NCBI GenBank assembly: GCA_949070545.1
Contig: CARTQV010000039.1
Coordinates: 1 to 7,232, forward strand
Length of the DNA stretch: 7,232 bases
Source of the DNA: an uncultured Candidatus Saccharibacteria bacterium
GTDB lineage: Bacteria; Patescibacteriota; Saccharimonadia; Saccharimonadales; Saccharimonadaceae
Reading direction: 5' to 3'
In this document: piece by piece, positions 5,853 through 7,232 of the stretch
Layout: the number at the start of each line of letters is the position of its first letter
Numbering within the stretch: the first letter of the stretch is position 1
The notes under the pieces: generated by a model
What the model was told of the DNA's origin: nothing
The model's database searches: none
Seen by the model: only the letters and a program-made list of their open reading frames with translations
Position numbers and translations under genes: made by a program

Positions 5853-7232
5853 ATGCGAAAAACTATCCATCCTTCCTGGCACTTTTATACTGGAGTTTGG
5901 GGCGTTGTTATTGGCATCGTAGCGAGTCTCGTCTTTTCTATAGTTATTATCGAAAGTTGGTTTTGGCTAATCGTCTCTGCGTTAATTTTGATATTTTCCT
6001 TTCATCATGCACGTGTTTGGACCTTGGTGCTTGCTCTAATTGCCGGACTCATCGTTGGTAATTTCCGTGCCGGTTTCGATCTCAAAAGTAGTAGTTATTT
6101 TTCGGACTTAGTCGGAACGACCCGTGTGATTTCTGGTGTTGTCTCCGACGATCCGACCGTGACCGAAAACAAAGTTTCTTTGCGTCTTGATCATTTAAAA
6201 ATCCAAGCCGCGACTGATGAATCCGTAACCTGGGCCGAAAGCGCTGGTATATTATATATACAACTTACGCACCCGCCACTTGAGTTTGAGCGCTCTGATC
6301 GTATTACTTTTCGTGGTAAAATTGGTGACGGTTTCGGTAATTTTATCGCCAGCATGTTCCGTCCTGAAATTGAGAATGTTGAACGCGCCGTGAATGGTGA
6401 TCTTTTTGCTCGTCTGAAATCCTGGTTTGCCACAAATGCTCGAGATTTTATTCCGTCACCGAGCGTCGATTTAGGACTTGGTTATCTCGTCGGCATGAAA
6501 TCCGGTCTACCCGAAAATCTCTCTACTATGCTCCAAGCAATCGGCATGACACATGTCGTTGTTGCGTCCGGTGCCCATCTTGGGATCTTAATCAACGCTG
6601 CAAAAAAATTTTTCGGCAAGATCTCACGTTTCTCAGCACTCCTCTTTTCGCTACTCTTGATTTTTGGCTTTGTGCTTCTTATCGGTGGGACACCTTCGAT
6701 GACGCGCGCCGCGTTGGTCTCCGTATTTTCGCTTTTGGCAACTTATGTCGGTCGCAGGTGGACCCCATTTCGCCTCATCAGTTTTGTCGCCATGATCACC
6801 CTTTTCATCAATCCGCGTTTCATCACTAATCTCGGCTGGCAACTTTCCTTCGCCTCATTTTTTGGTCTCCTTTTGTTCGCACCACTTTTCCAAAAAACTT
6901 TTTACGGTGGAAAGCGTCCACCATGGCTAGCCTCCATGTTCATCACGAGCGCTGCAACGAGTCTACTTTGTGCGCCGATTCTGATTTATAATTTTGGTAG
7001 CATTTCGTTGCTTTCTTTTATAGCGAACCTCGTCATCATTCCAACTTTACCCTACGCTATGCTTCTAGTTTTTCTCACTGGCATCTTTGCTCCGCTCCCA
7101 GCACTCGCGACTTTTTTCGGGCACCTGTCAGATCTTTTACTTAAGTTCCATATTTATATCGTTGAGCTTTTAAGCGAGAAAAAGGCTTTCATTTTTGAGC
7201 TACCTTCCGAAACTCCAACCGTTTTCCTACTA
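5853..7232 (+). CDS. comEC: ComEC/Rec2 DNA-uptake channel, N-terminal part (cut by window edge)
   Basis: The frame is open from ATG 5853 to the window end (460 codons). ComEC forms the membrane channel that passes single-stranded DNA into the cytoplasm during natural transformation. Two or three transmembrane helices (about 11-70) are followed by a soluble beta-rich region (about 85-180), the DUF4131/OB-like domain, and then the Competence domain. Diagnostic motifs are GYLVGMKSGLP (210-220), MTHVVVASGAHLGIL (232-246, the family's GLxHLLxxSGLHxG), GGTPSMTRAAL (278-288), LFINP (317-321), NLGWQLSFASFFGLL (326-340) and PILIYNFGSISLLSFIANL (375-393), with several membrane helices between them. The C-terminal metallo-beta-lactamase-like domain of many ComEC proteins, if present, lies beyond the window. 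The ATG at 5853 is preferred because an earlier ATG at 5813 is in another frame that soon stops and does not encode ComEC. The gene lies 64 bases after the surface-protein gene, with its own promoter. Confidence 0.93.
   Translation, partial: MRKTIHPSWHFYTGVWGVVIGIVASLVFSIVIIESWFWLIVSALILIFSFHHARVWTLVLALIAGLIVGNFRAGFDLKSSSYFSDLVGTTRVISGVVSDDPTVTENKVSLRLDHLKIQAATDESVTWAESAGILYIQLTHPPLEFERSDRITFRGKIGDGFGNFIASMFRPEIENVERAVNGDLFARLKSWFATNARDFIPSPSVDLGLGYLVGMKSGLPENLSTMLQAIGMTHVVVASGAHLGILINAAKKFFGKISRFSALLFSLLLIFGFVLLIGGTPSMTRAALVSVFSLLATYVGRRWTPFRLISFVAMITLFINPRFITNLGWQLSFASFFGLLLFAPLFQKTFYGGKRPPWLASMFITSAATSLLCAPILIYNFGSISLLSFIANLVIIPTLPYAMLLVFLTGIFAPLPALATFFGHLSDLLLKFHIYIVELLSEKKAFIFELPSETPTVFLL

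Noticed and set aside
5813..6061. An 82-codon plus-strand open frame overlapping the start of comEC.
   Set aside because: It is in a different frame from ComEC, whose membrane and competence motifs are unmistakable, and its ATG lies inside the predicted -35 region.
1..7232. CRISPR array, tRNA or rRNA gene, insertion sequence or transposase.
   Set aside because: No regularly spaced repeats, cloverleaf-like sequence, terminal inverted repeats or transposase motifs were seen on either strand.

Overview
The window reads as a bacterial chromosome segment with standard-code genes. All three complete genes stop with TAA, and none of the five frames contains an in-frame TGA, so recoding of UGA to glycine is not indicated. 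The gene style suggests a single-membrane, Gram-positive-like cell: two secreted proteins begin with a signal peptide and end with a transmembrane helix plus a short basic tail, and one also has a PPNTG sortase-like motif. Together with compact genes, promoters that abut start codons and a ComEC competence gene, this suggests a member of the Candidate Phyla Radiation / Patescibacteria, perhaps Saccharibacteria (TM7). That placement is an inference of moderate to low confidence, because no rRNA or other marker gene is present.

Layout. Bases 1-222 (minus strand) hold the first 74 codons of a PP-loop (SGWDS) ATP-pyrophosphatase-like protein, cut by the window edge. Bases 223-385 are an AT-rich divergent intergenic region with a promoter on each strand. 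Bases 386-1294 encode a clear RimK-family ATP-grasp ligase. Bases 1378-2811 and 2933-5788 encode two tandem surface proteins with homologous N-terminal beta-helix-like domains. The first ends in a sortase-like anchor. The second carries a long stalk of FIVAR-like helical repeats and ends in a membrane anchor. A strong intrinsic terminator lies between them. Bases 5853-7232 hold the first 460 codons of ComEC, the DNA-uptake channel, open at the right edge.

Expression signals are the most striking part. The rimK and comEC genes both have an extended -10 box exactly 6 bases before the ATG and no Shine-Dalgarno sequence, so both are predicted to be leaderless. The first surface-protein gene has a good ribosome binding site, but its promoter has a run of nine C residues filling most of a spacer that is only 14 bp long, as expected for a phase-variable promoter tuned by tract length.

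How the genes fit together: the two surface proteins look like cell-envelope adhesins or stalk proteins, one possibly switched on and off. ComEC would import DNA across the same envelope. RimK and the PP-loop protein are cytoplasmic and have no visible functional link to the surface genes. Each gene appears to have its own promoter, so this is a series of single-gene units and not one operon.
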